Positions 54,519 to 63,921 of a DNA stretch of 64,000 nucleotides are shown piece after piece (positions within the stretch are counted from its first letter, which is position 1; every line of letters begins with the position of its first letter). The position numbers and the translations under genes are program-made. Source of the stretch: Geitlerinema sp. PCC 7407 (lineage in GTDB: Bacteria; Cyanobacteriota; Cyanobacteriia; PCC-7407). Under the pieces are notes generated by a model. That model ran no database searches. It worked only from the letters and a program-made list of their open reading frames with translations, and was not told where the DNA came from. The stretch spans positions 4,534,934-4,598,933 of the forward strand of contig NC_019703.1 of NCBI RefSeq assembly GCF_000317045.1, in the 5' to 3' direction.

Positions 54519-54772
54519 AAAGTTTTTAGGGATGTTTCTTGGGCAATCCCTCGGTATTTTGTTGTCTAGATGACAGCAGTCTAACAAGTTTGAAATTTTC
54601 TTAAGTTTTCCTCTCATTTTCTTCGAGGGTCAGCGTTACCGGTCAGGACGCTGAGCCGAGCACAAGACCGGCAGGATTCATCCCCCCACAGCAGCGGCAC
54701 GAGAGCAGGCGATATCCAAAGTCCTACAATCAATGTCAAACTGTTGATCAATCGTTCACAAGGAGATCTCCC

Positions 54773-54886
54773 GTGGTAGAACCTCTGCTCTCAGGCATTG
54801 TTTTGGGCCTGATCCCTATCACCCTGGCAGGGCTGTTTGTTGCGGCTTACCAGCAGTACCGTCGCGGCAATCAATTCAACCTCTAG
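54773..54886 (+). CDS. petG: Cytochrome b6-f complex subunit PetG
   Basis: 37 residues from GTG 54773, with AAGGAG 7 bases upstream. The sequence [20 protein letters not shown] then [17 protein letters not shown] is almost the textbook PetG. Single transmembrane helix; small subunit needed for b6-f assembly in thylakoids. A TACAAT at 54724-54729 could be its -10 box. It is divergent from cytM and convergent with rsmD. Confidence 0.96.
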   Translation: MVEPLLSGIVLGLIPITLAGLFVAAYQQYRRGNQFNL

Positions 54887-54948
54887 CATTTGGCGATCGC
54901 GCCCCGTACCAAGAGCTGCGGCCCCCACGGCCCAGCTCTTGATTGTTT

Positions 54949-55500
54949 TTAGGGGGTTTCAGGATTCTGAAAGAACGTGAGCGCGGTGTTGCCGTAGAGC
55001 TTGACCCGGCACACGACGAGCCCCGAACTCGCTTGAAAGTCTTGGCGCTGGGGGCTGTGCTCCACCGCCAGTTCACCGCCCGCAGCCAGGAGCTGATGCT
55101 GGGCGATCGCCCCTAGCACCGGCTGATAGAGATCGCTGGCGTAGGGCGGATCGAAATAAATGCGATCAAACTGCTGACCCGCCAAGCTGCGCAGGCGCTG
55201 GGCCACATCTCCCTGGATCACGCGCCAAGATTGCTCCGGGGTGGCCACCTGCCGCCAGTTGTCGCGCACAATGGCACAGGCGCGCCCCGACTGCTCGATC
55301 CCCACTGCGGCGATCGCCCCTCGACACAGGGCCTCCGCGCCCATTACCCCGCTGCCCGCGCACAGATCCAGCCAGCGGCAGCCCACAACGTCGCCCTGCC
55401 AAATGTTGAACAGTGCCTCCCGCACTCGCGCTGGCGTTGGCCGCGTCATCTGTCCCGGCAGGGTTTTGAGTTGTCGGTTACCGTAGATTCGCAGCCCCAT
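54949..55500 (-). CDS. rsmD: 16S rRNA (guanine(966)-N2)-methyltransferase, RsmD
   Basis: 183 residues from ATG 55500 (MGLRIYGNRQLKTLPG). Rossmann-fold SAM-dependent methylase: SAM motif WLDLCAGSGVMGAEALCRGA, VGIEQSGRACAIVRDN, and catalytic FDPPYASD in motif IV. The start is set by family; upstream extension is not RsmD-like. Next to a divergent antiporter gene. Confidence 0.94.
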   Translation of the reverse strand: MGLRIYGNRQLKTLPGQMTRPTPARVREALFNIWQGDVVGCRWLDLCAGSGVMGAEALCRGAIAAVGIEQSGRACAIVRDNWRQVATPEQSWRVIQGDVAQRLRSLAGQQFDRIYFDPPYASDLYQPVLGAIAQHQLLAAGGELAVEHSPQRQDFQASSGLVVCRVKLYGNTALTFFQNPETP

Positions 55501-55659
55501 TTTCGCCCGCACCACGCCGAAAAACCTGTTGCCGGAATAGATTCTGCTGGGATAATGCTCGCTGAAAGCGCGATCGCACTTTTCCAGACTCAATCCGGCT
55601 TTCCATTGTGGCACGCGATCGACAGACGCCGCAGATGCTAGCGATGCGAGGAAGACAGC

Positions 55660-57753
55660 GTGAACCTTTTGTTTGATTTCCTATCTGGGGCCCCCAGCCT
55701 AGCCTGGGTTGCGACTCCCGTGATCGGCCAGCTTGGCCAGCCCATCACCGACCCTGTTCTGATTTTTTTGATGATCATGGCGATCATGCTGATCGCCCCC
55801 TTGGTGTTTGAGCGGCTCCGGATGCCCGGGATTGTGGGCCTGATTCTGGCCGGGGTTCTGGTCGGGCCGTCAGGCCTAGGCGTCCTCGAGCGCGACAGCA
55901 CTATCGTTCTGCTAGGCACCGTTGGCCTGCTGTTTTTGATGTTTTTGGCCGGCCTAGAGACCAGCCTGGACGACCTCAAATACAACGCCGACAAGGCCGT
56001 CATTTTCGGGCTGGCCACCTTTGCTCTGCCCATGGTGATCGGGACAGGGGCCATGCTCCTGATGGGCTACAGCGTTTTGGCATCCATCTTGGTCGCCTCC
56101 TGTTTCGCCTCCCACACGCTGCTGGCGCTGCCCATTCTAACGCGGCTCGGCATCATGCGAGCCCAAGCCGTGACGGCTACCCTGGGCGCGACCTTGATCA
56201 CCAACGTGCTGGCGCTGCTGGTGCTGGCGGTGGTGGTGCGAGCCAACCAGGGCAACCTCACCTTGGGCTTCTGGCTGACGTTGATTCCGTCCCTGGCGAT
56301 CTATACCTTTGCAACGCTGTGGGGCGTGCCGCGACTGGGGCGGTGGTTTTTTCGGCGCTTCGGCCACGATGAGGGGGCGGAGTTTACCTTTGTGGTGGCG
56401 ACGCTGTTTGTGGTGTCTTACATTGCGAGTCTGATCGGGGTGGAGCCCATTGTGGGAGCGTTTTTGGCGGGGATTGCCATCGCCCAGATCGTGCCCCAGC
56501 TCAGCCCGCTGATGAATCGGATTCAGTTCATTGGCAATACGCTGTTTGTGCCGATTTTCTTGATTTCGGTGGGGATGCTGGTGGACCCGCTGATTTTGAT
56601 CAAGCAGCCCCAGGCCCTGGCGATCGCAGGGGTGATGATCGGGGCAGAGGTGATCAGCAAGTTTGCGGCGGCGTGGGGACCGGGCAAGTTTTTTGGCTTC
56701 AAGTTTCCCAGCATCATGGTGATGTTTGGACTGTCGGTGGCCCAGGCGGCTTCGACCCTGGCGGCGATCACGGTGGCCTTTGACATCAAGCTGGTGGACC
56801 AAGCAACGGTGAACGGCACGATCGCAATGATTTTGGTGACTTGCGTGGCTTCGCCCTGGATCACCGATCGCTGGGGTCGCCAGCTCAAGCCCGAAAGATC
56901 AACTCCCGTGAGCAGCAGTACGCTGCCGCTGGGCGATCGCGTGCTGGTGCCAGTCGCGAATCCCAGCACCGAGGACAATTTGCTCAATCTGGCCCTGATC
57001 TTGGCGAAGGTAGCCCAGGGGACGCTGCTGCCTCTGCACATTCTCCAAGATCGCGGCGACAATCTCAGTGAGGCAGACCGGATTCGCCAGACGCAGCTGC
57101 TGACGACGGCCGAAACCCTGGCCCACGCGGCGGTCACCCAGGTCGAAACCATTGGCCGGGTCGACAGCTCTATCGAGCAGGGCATTTTGCACAGCGCCCA
57201 AGAGCGCAACGCCAGCCTGATTATCTGCGGCTGGAAGGGCTACTCGAACTATCGAGAAAATTTCTTTGGCAGCGTGATCGACAAGGTGGTGAGCCGCGCG
57301 AGTGTGCCGGTGCTGATCAGCCGCTTTTGTCAGCCGCTGCAAAACACGACGCGAATTTTCTTGGCGATCGCCGAGCCGGTCGAGCCGTCACCAGTCCTGC
57401 GGCAGACGCTGTCCCTAGCCAAGACCCTCTCGACAGAGCTCAAGGCCCCCTTACACATCGTCTTTGCTCAAACCCAGTCGGTGCGAGAGCACCGCGATCT
57501 AGAGGACTTTGGGCTGGAGAGCGACACCCCAATCCAGCGGGTGCGGGGCAATGCGGTTAGCCGGCTGGTAAAAATACTGCGCACCGATGACTTGCTGATT
57601 TTGACGGCCAGCACCCAGGCGAATTTTATGGGGGTTCACGCGCTGGGGGCGGAGCCGGAGGCGATCGCGCGGCGGCGGCCCGATGTGTCGGTGATGGTGC
57701 TGCACTATCCGGCGACGGAGCGCAGCGCCCTGTCCTCGGTTCTGAATGCGTGA
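55660..57753 (+). CDS. Cation/proton antiporter (CPA2) with C-terminal universal-stress-like domain
   Basis: 697 residues from GTG 55660 with GAGGAA 6-7 bases upstream. About twelve membrane segments to residue 415, including VLIFLMIMAIMLIAPLVFE, GVEPIVGAFLAGIAIAQIVP and the ion-pathway region NTLFVPIFLISVGMLVDP. Residues about 425-690 are two Rossmann-like halves of UspA type (VLVPVANPSTEDNLLNLALI, SLIICGWKGYSNYRENFFGS). Exchanges Na+ or K+ for protons in the plasma or thylakoid membrane; the Usp domain may sense nucleotides. Confidence 0.93.
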   Translation: MNLLFDFLSGAPSLAWVATPVIGQLGQPITDPVLIFLMIMAIMLIAPLVFERLRMPGIVGLILAGVLVGPSGLGVLERDSTIVLLGTVGLLFLMFLAGLETSLDDLKYNADKAVIFGLATFALPMVIGTGAMLLMGYSVLASILVASCFASHTLLALPILTRLGIMRAQAVTATLGATLITNVLALLVLAVVVRANQGNLTLGFWLTLIPSLAIYTFATLWGVPRLGRWFFRRFGHDEGAEFTFVVATLFVVSYIASLIGVEPIVGAFLAGIAIAQIVPQLSPLMNRIQFIGNTLFVPIFLISVGMLVDPLILIKQPQALAIAGVMIGAEVISKFAAAWGPGKFFGFKFPSIMVMFGLSVAQAASTLAAITVAFDIKLVDQATVNGTIAMILVTCVASPWITDRWGRQLKPERSTPVSSSTLPLGDRVLVPVANPSTEDNLLNLALILAKVAQGTLLPLHILQDRGDNLSEADRIRQTQLLTTAETLAHAAVTQVETIGRVDSSIEQGILHSAQERNASLIICGWKGYSNYRENFFGSVIDKVVSRASVPVLISRFCQPLQNTTRIFLAIAEPVEPSPVLRQTLSLAKTLSTELKAPLHIVFAQTQSVREHRDLEDFGLESDTPIQRVRGNAVSRLVKILRTDDLLILTASTQANFMGVHALGAEPEAIARRRPDVSVMVLHYPATERSALSSVLNA

Positions 57754-57892
57754 TTTTGGCAAGAATCGCGGCGGAGAGATGGGGCGATCGCCCAGGTTCT
57801 AACTCCAGAGGCTTTTGGCGATCGCCCTTGGCGCAGTACACCAGAGGAGTCAAACGCTTTTTGATTTCATACTTCTCGAAAGGACAGGCACC

Positions 57893-58177
57893 ATGCAAGC
57901 CCCCAGCGGCGCAATTCCGGTCATCTTTTCCTTTCACTACCTCAACGGCACAGTCGAGAGCTTCAACGTTCCCCTCGAAACCGTTTCGACCACCAACGAT
58001 CTTCAGCAGATGGTGCGCCGGATTTTGGAGCATCCCTGGTGGACGCTGCACACCGAAACCGAGACGATTTTTGTCAATCTGGCCACGGTGACTAAAATCG
58101 AAGTCCATCCGGCGATGGCGGAGTTGCAAGGGGAGGCCATCTTTGGCGGGGTGCAGCGCGTCAAGCCTATCGGCTAG
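57893..58177 (+). CDS. Small conserved protein
   Basis: 94 residues from ATG 57893, with AAGGA 8 bases upstream. Predicted beta-sheet then helix: IPVIFSFHYLNGTVESFNVP, LQQMVRRILEHPWWTLHTET, ETIFVNLATVTKIEVHP. No known motif. Follows the antiporter by 139 bases on the same strand, with separate transcription likely. Confidence 0.75.
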   Translation: MQAPSGAIPVIFSFHYLNGTVESFNVPLETVSTTNDLQQMVRRILEHPWWTLHTETETIFVNLATVTKIEVHPAMAELQGEAIFGGVQRVKPIG

Positions 58178-58426
58178 CGATCGCCCCCGCAGCGGCAATG
58201 GCCTCAGACGGCGATCGCTGGTCTCCCGAGGACCGAGACGGTGGACACCGTTTCCTGGCAGGAACGGGTCTGGGAAAATATCCAAGTCAACTGCAACTGC
58301 CCGGGGCAGACATGCGTCTTGAAGTCTTGCCCGCGGTCAGAAGTTTGCGGTAGACCATCGGCGCAATGCGCTGGCGCGCTACCCTCGGGTTGGGTTGGCC
58401 CGTTCACTGTTTGTTCCTCGAATTTC

Positions 58427-60292
58427 ATGAAAATTAGCCTTGATCGTCCAATTCATCGATTTTTTCAGTCTTGGGAGCGCCATCCCACGGCCCTCTGGAG
58501 CTTTTCGGTTCTGTGGCTCGTTGGGATAGGCTTTGTGGCCTTTTTTCTGAAGCTCGGCAGCATTGGCTTGGTGGACGAAACGGAGCCGCTATTTGCGGAG
58601 GCGTCTCGCCAAATGACAGTGACGGGCGACTGGATCACGCCGTACTTTAACGAGGAGACGCGCTTTGATAAGCCGCCCTTGGTGTACTGGTTTCAGGCGA
58701 TCGCCTACACCGTGCTCGGGGTCAATGAGTGGGCCGTCCGCCTGCCGTCGGCGATCGCGGCCTTTGGGCTGATGGCCTTTGGCTTCTACGTCCTGCGCCG
58801 CTTCGGCTATCCCAATCCTCGCCTGGGCAAAGAGGAGGCGGCCGACGCCACGGCGGCCCCGCTCTACACCCGTCCCCTCTGGCTCTCCGCCTGGATCGGC
58901 AGCGCCCTGATCGCCCTCGCACCCGAGACGATCGCCTGGGCCCGGGTGGGCGTCTCGGACATGCTGCTGTCCGGCTGCATGGGGACAGCGCTGCTGGCTT
59001 TTTTCGTCGGCTATGCCCAGCCTGAGCGGCCCCAGGTCCAGCGGGGCTGGTTTTTGGCCTTTTATCTGCTGATTGCCCTGGCCGTCCTGACCAAGGGACC
59101 GGTGGGCATTGTGCTCCCAGGCCTGATCGTTTTGGCCTTTGTGGCCTACATGGGGACCTGGCGCGTGCTGCGGGAAATGGGCCTGATCTGGGGCTTGCCC
59201 CTGGTGCTGGGCCTGGTTTTGCCGTGGTACATCGCGGTGATCGCCGCCAACGGAGAAGCCTACATCGACTCGTTCTTTGGCTATCACAACCTGGAGCGCT
59301 TTACGAGCGTGGTCAACAACCACTCCGCGCCCTGGTATTTCTACTTCATCGTGGTGGGCTGGGGCTTTGCGCCATGGTCGATCTTTTTGCCGGTGGCGAT
59401 CGCCCGTTTGCGCTTCTGGAAACGGTCCCAGTGGGTTTTGCAGCCGCGCCATACCCACCTGGGCATGTTCGCCCTCTTTTGGTTTGCCGGCATTTTTGGC
59501 TTCTTCACCATTGCCGTCACCAAGCTGCCTAGCTACGTGCTGCCGCTGATGCCCGCCGCCGCGATTTTGGTGGGGCTGCTGTGGAGCGAGCGCATGATCG
59601 CGCCGCCCGTTTCTGCCAGCCGCGACGCCGCTGGGGACTCCGAGCCCGCACCCCAAAGCGGCCACCGCTGGGGCTTTCTGGTCAGCGCCTGGCTGAATAT
59701 CCTTGTGATGGGTCTGCTGGCTGGGGGCCTGGGCTACGGCCAGACGGTGGTCGATCAAATCAAAGATCCGGCCATGCCAAACTTCCCGATCTTGCTGCAG
59801 CGATCGGGTTTGGTCACCCTGGGCTGCGGTCTGTGGGCGATCGCCGCCTTGGTGGGGATTTTCTTGCTCTGGCGGCGCCAGGGCCGCTGGCTCTGGAGCG
59901 TCAACCTCGCGGGGCTGGTGCTGTTTATCCTGCTGGTGCTGCTGCCCGTCGCCACGCTGTTTGACACCGAGCGTCAGCAGCCCCTGCGTCAGCTCTCCGA
60001 GACCGTGGTGCAGCTGCGCCAGCCCAACGAAGAGCTCGTCATGGTGGGCTTCAAGAAACCCAGCGTGGTGTTCTACACCCGTAGCCCAGTCAAGTACTTT
60101 GCCCGCACTCAGTCGGCCCTAGAGTACCTTGCTCAGACCGCCGCACCCCCTGGCAGCTCCGACACTGTACTGGTGCTGGCCTATCCCGAGCGGATGCGCC
60201 AGCTCGGTCTCCGGGTAGGTGACTACCAAGAGCTCGATCGCGCGGGTGCCTACCAGCTCGGCCGCGTCCCCAAAAGCCGCTTTCGCAGCTAG
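58427..60292 (+). CDS. GT39-family glycosyltransferase (ArnT/PMT type), integral membrane
   Basis: 621 residues from ATG 58427. Transfers a sugar from a polyprenyl-phosphate carrier to lipid or protein at the outer face of the inner membrane. The catalytic loop is DETEPLFAEASRQMTVTGDW followed by PYFNEETRFDKPPLVYWFQA, and about eleven membrane segments follow (e.g. FYLLIALAVLTKGPVGIVLP). Tail contains PGSSDTVLVLAYPERM. The substrate is not inferable; wall-glycan or lipid modification fits the neighbourhood. A terminator follows. Confidence 0.93.
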   Translation: MKISLDRPIHRFFQSWERHPTALWSFSVLWLVGIGFVAFFLKLGSIGLVDETEPLFAEASRQMTVTGDWITPYFNEETRFDKPPLVYWFQAIAYTVLGVNEWAVRLPSAIAAFGLMAFGFYVLRRFGYPNPRLGKEEAADATAAPLYTRPLWLSAWIGSALIALAPETIAWARVGVSDMLLSGCMGTALLAFFVGYAQPERPQVQRGWFLAFYLLIALAVLTKGPVGIVLPGLIVLAFVAYMGTWRVLREMGLIWGLPLVLGLVLPWYIAVIAANGEAYIDSFFGYHNLERFTSVVNNHSAPWYFYFIVVGWGFAPWSIFLPVAIARLRFWKRSQWVLQPRHTHLGMFALFWFAGIFGFFTIAVTKLPSYVLPLMPAAAILVGLLWSERMIAPPVSASRDAAGDSEPAPQSGHRWGFLVSAWLNILVMGLLAGGLGYGQTVVDQIKDPAMPNFPILLQRSGLVTLGCGLWAIAALVGIFLLWRRQGRWLWSVNLAGLVLFILLVLLPVATLFDTERQQPLRQLSETVVQLRQPNEELVMVGFKKPSVVFYTRSPVKYFARTQSALEYLAQTAAPPGSSDTVLVLAYPERMRQLGLRVGDYQELDRAGAYQLGRVPKSRFRS

Positions 60293-60320
60293 CGATCGCC
60301 CTTAGCGTCTTCCTTTTGCC

Positions 60321-60353
60321 AAAGCCCCGGAACTGCAATAGTTCCGGGGCTTT
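60321..60353 (+). terminator. Terminator of the GT39 gene
   Basis: Perfect 14-bp stem AAAGCCCCGGAACT (60321-60334) / AGTTCCGGGGCTTT (60340-60353), loop 5. Only a short T-run follows. Confidence 0.75.
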
Positions 60354-61293
60354 GGCGTAGGGCGGGCCAGCGAGCACGTATCAATGGCTGCGGTAGGCCC
60401 GCTCTGCCTCCCACCTGCCAAAGACCTAAATCAGTCCGCAGGCGATCGCGATCGCCGCCAGAGCCTCTCGGGGATCAGCAGTCCCCCTTTTAGAGAGCTT
60501 CAAATCATCAGCCTGATGGGTTAAAAATCATACCTATTTCTGTCCGTAGGCCCATATTTTTGGCACCCTGTCATTGACTCAAGCCAGGTTTTAGAGTTTA
60601 TTTTGATAGATTTTCTTATCCCTCATTTGGCATACAATTTCCAGAACATTAGCATCACCCTAAATTATTTCTAAACAGTCTTTTTAAGTTTAATTTCTCC
60701 CCGTTGATAGATCAGCAAAACCTTTTTCCTGTGGGATTCTAGAAGCAGACCACATCCTCATTTCTCTTCCTCGAATTCAGAATCAAATCCTGCGGTATAC
60801 GCTTTTAACTTCAGCATGAATAGACCTGCGCAAACCCATTCTCTTGGCACTTTTCTATGGCAATTGTTCAGTTGCTTAGCCCGTCCCAAACGAGAAATCT
60901 TAAGGAAATCCTAATCTTTATTCATGAAATCCTGAATAACGGCTCAGAGCGTTACTGATGACGCCGAATCCAGCACGACTGACGGAAATCTAGAGCATCT
61001 GGCTTTTTAAAATGCTTGTTTTTGTACTTAGAAGGCTCCTAGGCCTCCAAAATCTCAAAATTTGCCTGATATCATCAAGCAAAATCAGTTTTCTTCACCT
61101 GAGCACACTTTCAGCACTCTTTAGAAGCCCTCAATCTACGCCAGATCTGAGCCTTCATTGACAACCGCTTTGATTCAAGCTCAGACCATTATTTGATTCG
61201 CGATCGCTCTTCCTCCTATCCCAAGCCCCCAGGAGAAAAGCGACCCTTTTTGAGTTTCAGCTCTTTTCAGTTCCGATTTAGTATTTGACGGCT
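60354..61293. other. Long AT-rich region upstream of the sigma factor gene
   Basis: About 940 bases without a gene and clearly more AT-rich than the flanks. A TTGACT (60574-60579) with TTTATT (60597-60602), 17-base spacing, is a candidate promoter; it would give a leader of about 690 bases. A perfect hairpin TTATTCA (60918-60924) / TGAATAA (60933-60939) is present. No long reading frames. Long leaders are plausible for stress-regulated sigma genes, and an unrecognised RNA gene could sit here. Confidence 0.5.
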
Positions 61294-62391
61294 ATGGACA
61301 CTGACACAACGCTTCGCCATCCCCCAACCGAAGACGCTCCTAGCACTTTTGAAGACCGTTTAACCGAAGACCATTTGACCGAGGAGTCAGCCATGACCTC
61401 CCTTGCCCCCAGCACCCGCACCAGCAGCTATCGCAAAGATGCCTCCGACGACGCCGTCGGCGCCTTCTTCAAGGAGATGGCTCGCTACCCCCTCTTGAAG
61501 CCAGACGAAGAAGTCGAGCTGGCGCGCCACATTCAGCAGCTCAACGAGATCGAGGAGCTGCGAGCTCAATTTGAAGAAGAGCACGGCCGCCGCCCCAACA
61601 AGGCAGAACTCGCCGACGCGCTGGGCCTGACCGAGCGCCAGCTAGAGCAGCGGCTGCACCGCAGCCAGGTCGCCAAGCGCAAAATGATCCGCTCGAACCT
61701 GCGGCTGGTGGTCTCCATCGCCAAGCGCTACCTCAATCGGGGGGTGCCGTTTCTAGATCTGATTCAAGAAGGAGCCATGGGCCTCAACCGGGCCACGGAG
61801 AAGTTTGACCCCGACAAGGGCTACAAATTTTCGACCTACGCCTACTGGTGGATTCGTCAGGGCATTACCCGCACCATCGCCAACGATGCCCGCACGATCC
61901 GGCTACCGATCCACATCGTCGAGAAGCTCAACAAGCTCAAGAAGGCCCAGCGAGAGCTGCGCCGCGACCTCAAGCGCCCGCCGACGGAGGCGGAGCTGGC
62001 AACGGTCCTAGAAATCACGGAAGAGCAGCTCCAGCAGCTGTTGCAGGTGCGCCGCCAGTCCCTGTCGCTGAACGTGCGGGTGGGCCGCGAAGAGGATACG
62101 GAGCTCGTAGATCTACTGGAGGACAACAATTCGCGATCGCCCGAAGCCCAGATGAGCGAGCGCATGATGCGCCAGGAAATCGCTGAGGTGCTCAGCGAGG
62201 TCCTCACGGAGCGCGAAAAAGAGATTGTGTGCCTGCGCTACGGCATTGAGACCGGCGAAACCCATACGCTGGAGGAGGTCGGCAACATTTTCAATTTGTC
62301 CCGAGAGCGGGTCCGCCAGATCCAGACTCGAGCGATGCGCAAACTGCGGCGGCCTCAGGTCGCCCGACGCTTGCAGGGCTGGCTGAAATAG
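61294..62391 (+). CDS. Group 2 RNA polymerase sigma factor (SigB/SigD-like)
   Basis: 365 residues from ATG 61294. Regions: 1.2 DAVGAFFKEMARYPLLKPDE, 2 SNLRLVVSIAKRYLNRGVPF and FSTYAYWWIRQGITRTIAND, region 3 LPIHIVEKLNKLKKAQRELR, region 4 EREKEIVCLRYGIETGETHT and LSRERVRQIQTRAMRKLRRP. The lack of a large acidic N-terminus separates it from the primary SigA. Group 2 factors are nonessential and act in light, nutrient or stress responses. The exact paralogue cannot be set by eye. A later ATG (MTSLAPSTRTSSY) is a possible start. Confidence 0.93.
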   Translation: MDTDTTLRHPPTEDAPSTFEDRLTEDHLTEESAMTSLAPSTRTSSYRKDASDDAVGAFFKEMARYPLLKPDEEVELARHIQQLNEIEELRAQFEEEHGRRPNKAELADALGLTERQLEQRLHRSQVAKRKMIRSNLRLVVSIAKRYLNRGVPFLDLIQEGAMGLNRATEKFDPDKGYKFSTYAYWWIRQGITRTIANDARTIRLPIHIVEKLNKLKKAQRELRRDLKRPPTEAELATVLEITEEQLQQLLQVRRQSLSLNVRVGREEDTELVDLLEDNNSRSPEAQMSERMMRQEIAEVLSEVLTEREKEIVCLRYGIETGETHTLEEVGNIFNLSRERVRQIQTRAMRKLRRPQVARRLQGWLK

Positions 62392-62610
62392 GAACGGCGC
62401 TGCATCCTCGCTGATCGATGAAGTTTTTGGTCGGTTTTTGAGCGATCGCTGACATTCTGAGGTCGTGAACCTTAAGGCTTCCTAGAAAATCCTGAGATTT
62501 TTGGGATTTCAAGGTAAAGACGGATGCAGAATTTTAGTGATTGTGCGTGTAGGATTGGGTGGGTATATGTCTGTGCAAGTTTAGTGACTGAAGGGAATTC
62601 GAGGAGGGCA

Positions 62611-63093
62611 ATGTCTGCAAATTTTCTGATACGTCCGGCTGTCTCGACGGATACAGGGGCAATTTTCGGACTCATTCGGGACTTGGCAGACTACGAGCGC
62701 CTGCTCCCAGAAATGGTGGGGACTGAGGCGGACTTGGAGCGCCACTTGTTTGGCGATCGCCCCTATGCCGAAGTGCTAGTGGCTGAAGTCCGTCACCAGC
62801 TGGTGGGCTTCGCCCTCTTTTTTCCAACCTATTCCACGTTCCTGACTCGTCCCGGTTTGCATCTTGAGGACCTCTTTGTGCGCTCGGACTATCGCGGTCA
62901 AGGGATAGGCAAAGCGCTGATCCAGGGGGTCGCCCAGGTGGCCCGCGATCGCGGTTATGGCCGCCTAGAGTGGAATGTTCTCGACTGGAACGCACCGGCC
63001 ATTGAGTTTTATCAGCGGATCGGGGCAACTTTGCTACCCGATTGGCGAATTTGTCGGGTCACTGATCCGGCTTTGAGTACTTTGGCCCCGTAA
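62611..63093 (+). CDS. GNAT-family N-acetyltransferase
   Basis: 160 residues from ATG 62611, which has a perfect GAGGAGGG site. Acetyl-CoA-dependent transferase of the spermidine/thialysine-acetyltransferase kind: IRPAVSTDTGAIFGLIRDLA, LHLEDLFVRSDYRGQGIGKA with the acetyl-CoA loop R-G-Q-G-I-G-K, and WNVLDWNAPAIEFYQRIGA. Substrate may be a polyamine or amine, not proven. Single gene. Confidence 0.92.
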   Translation: MSANFLIRPAVSTDTGAIFGLIRDLADYERLLPEMVGTEADLERHLFGDRPYAEVLVAEVRHQLVGFALFFPTYSTFLTRPGLHLEDLFVRSDYRGQGIGKALIQGVAQVARDRGYGRLEWNVLDWNAPAIEFYQRIGATLLPDWRICRVTDPALSTLAP

Positions 63094-63395
63094 AAAGGAG
63101 TAGCAGCCTTGCGGACAGTGGGTTGAAATTGATGGTCCGCTACTCAGTTATCGGATCTGCAAGTACGATGGATGTGCAAGAAGCTTTGTGATCTGAGTCA
63201 CTCATTATTCCTGATTTGGGCACAAGGGTCAGGGGTTTTAGTCACTCGCAAAGGACCCCAACATCACGCTTGTAGTGGATGGGCTATCACATCCTTGGGG
63301 GTGGAGAGTACGGCATAGTATCATCAACGTCCCCCGCTCGCTCGCCCTCACTTTCCGGCTTTCGTCCATTTGTTCCCCAGCCTCGGTTACTGCTG
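63094..63395. other. Intergenic region, no gene seen
   Basis: 302 bases with no reading frame I trust and no clear RNA. The short repeat-like segments near 63110-63145 (AGTAGC/GGAC and GTCCGCTACT) could form an imperfect stem. Confidence 0.45.
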
Positions 63396-63584
63396 ATGAA
63401 CGCCTCTCTAGCCTCGAGTTTTCAGTTTAGGCTTAATCCTCCAAAAACAGCGATCGCGCTGCTGATGAATGGCTTGATGGTTGTGATGGTTGTAGGCCTG
63501 TGGTTTCAGCCCGCGTGGGCGGAGGACTACACGCCCACCGTCGATGGCGGCCCAACCACAAGCGACAGCGGCGGCACGCGCTAG
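63396..63584 (+). CDS. Small exported peptide
   Basis: 62 residues from ATG 63396. A strong signal peptide (IALLMNGLMVVMVVGLWFQP, cleavage near AWA-ED) leaves a short mature peptide of about 20 residues rich in Asp, Gly and Thr (EDYTPTVDGGPTTSDSGGTR). No known family. Could be a small lumen or periplasm peptide; real but unproven. Confidence 0.55.
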   Translation: MNASLASSFQFRLNPPKTAIALLMNGLMVVMVVGLWFQPAWAEDYTPTVDGGPTTSDSGGTR

Positions 63585-63702
63585 AGGCCTAGCGGGCTTT
63601 GTGTGAACAAAGGTCTTTCGCCCCTTGCTCCCCTCAGCACTTCGGTAGACCATGGAAGCGGCGCAAGCCTGAGTCTGCCGACACGATTTTTAGGGGGAGA
63701 CC

Positions 63703-63909
63703 ATGACAATCTGGGTAAATGAGCAGATTGATCCGATCGGAATTTTGTATTCCTGCATTGCCAGCAAGAGCGAGGCTCACGCGAAGGAATGCCACAAGTC
63801 CTTTGAGCAGAATCTGACGCCCCAGCAAAAAGCCGAAGGCTGGGTGGCGCGGATGCGCACGGTCGAAACCTGGGACGAGGTGCCCGTGAATGCGCTGAAG
63901 CTGGACTAG
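63703..63909 (+). CDS. Small conserved cyanobacterial protein
   Basis: 68 residues from ATG 63703 with GGGGAG upstream. Sequence features: MTIWVNEQIDPIGILYSCIA, SKSEAHAKECHKSFEQN, RMRTVETWDEVPVNALKLD. Soluble and mostly helical. I do not recognise a function. Two cysteines (YSC, KEC) are visible. Confidence 0.72.
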   Translation: MTIWVNEQIDPIGILYSCIASKSEAHAKECHKSFEQNLTPQQKAEGWVARMRTVETWDEVPVNALKLD

Positions 63910-63921
63910 GGGCGATCGCCC

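Noticed and set aside
58589-59758. 389-codon open frame on the minus strand
   Set aside because: Antisense to the GT39 gene and rich in His/Gln/Pro, typical of a shadow of a membrane-protein gene.
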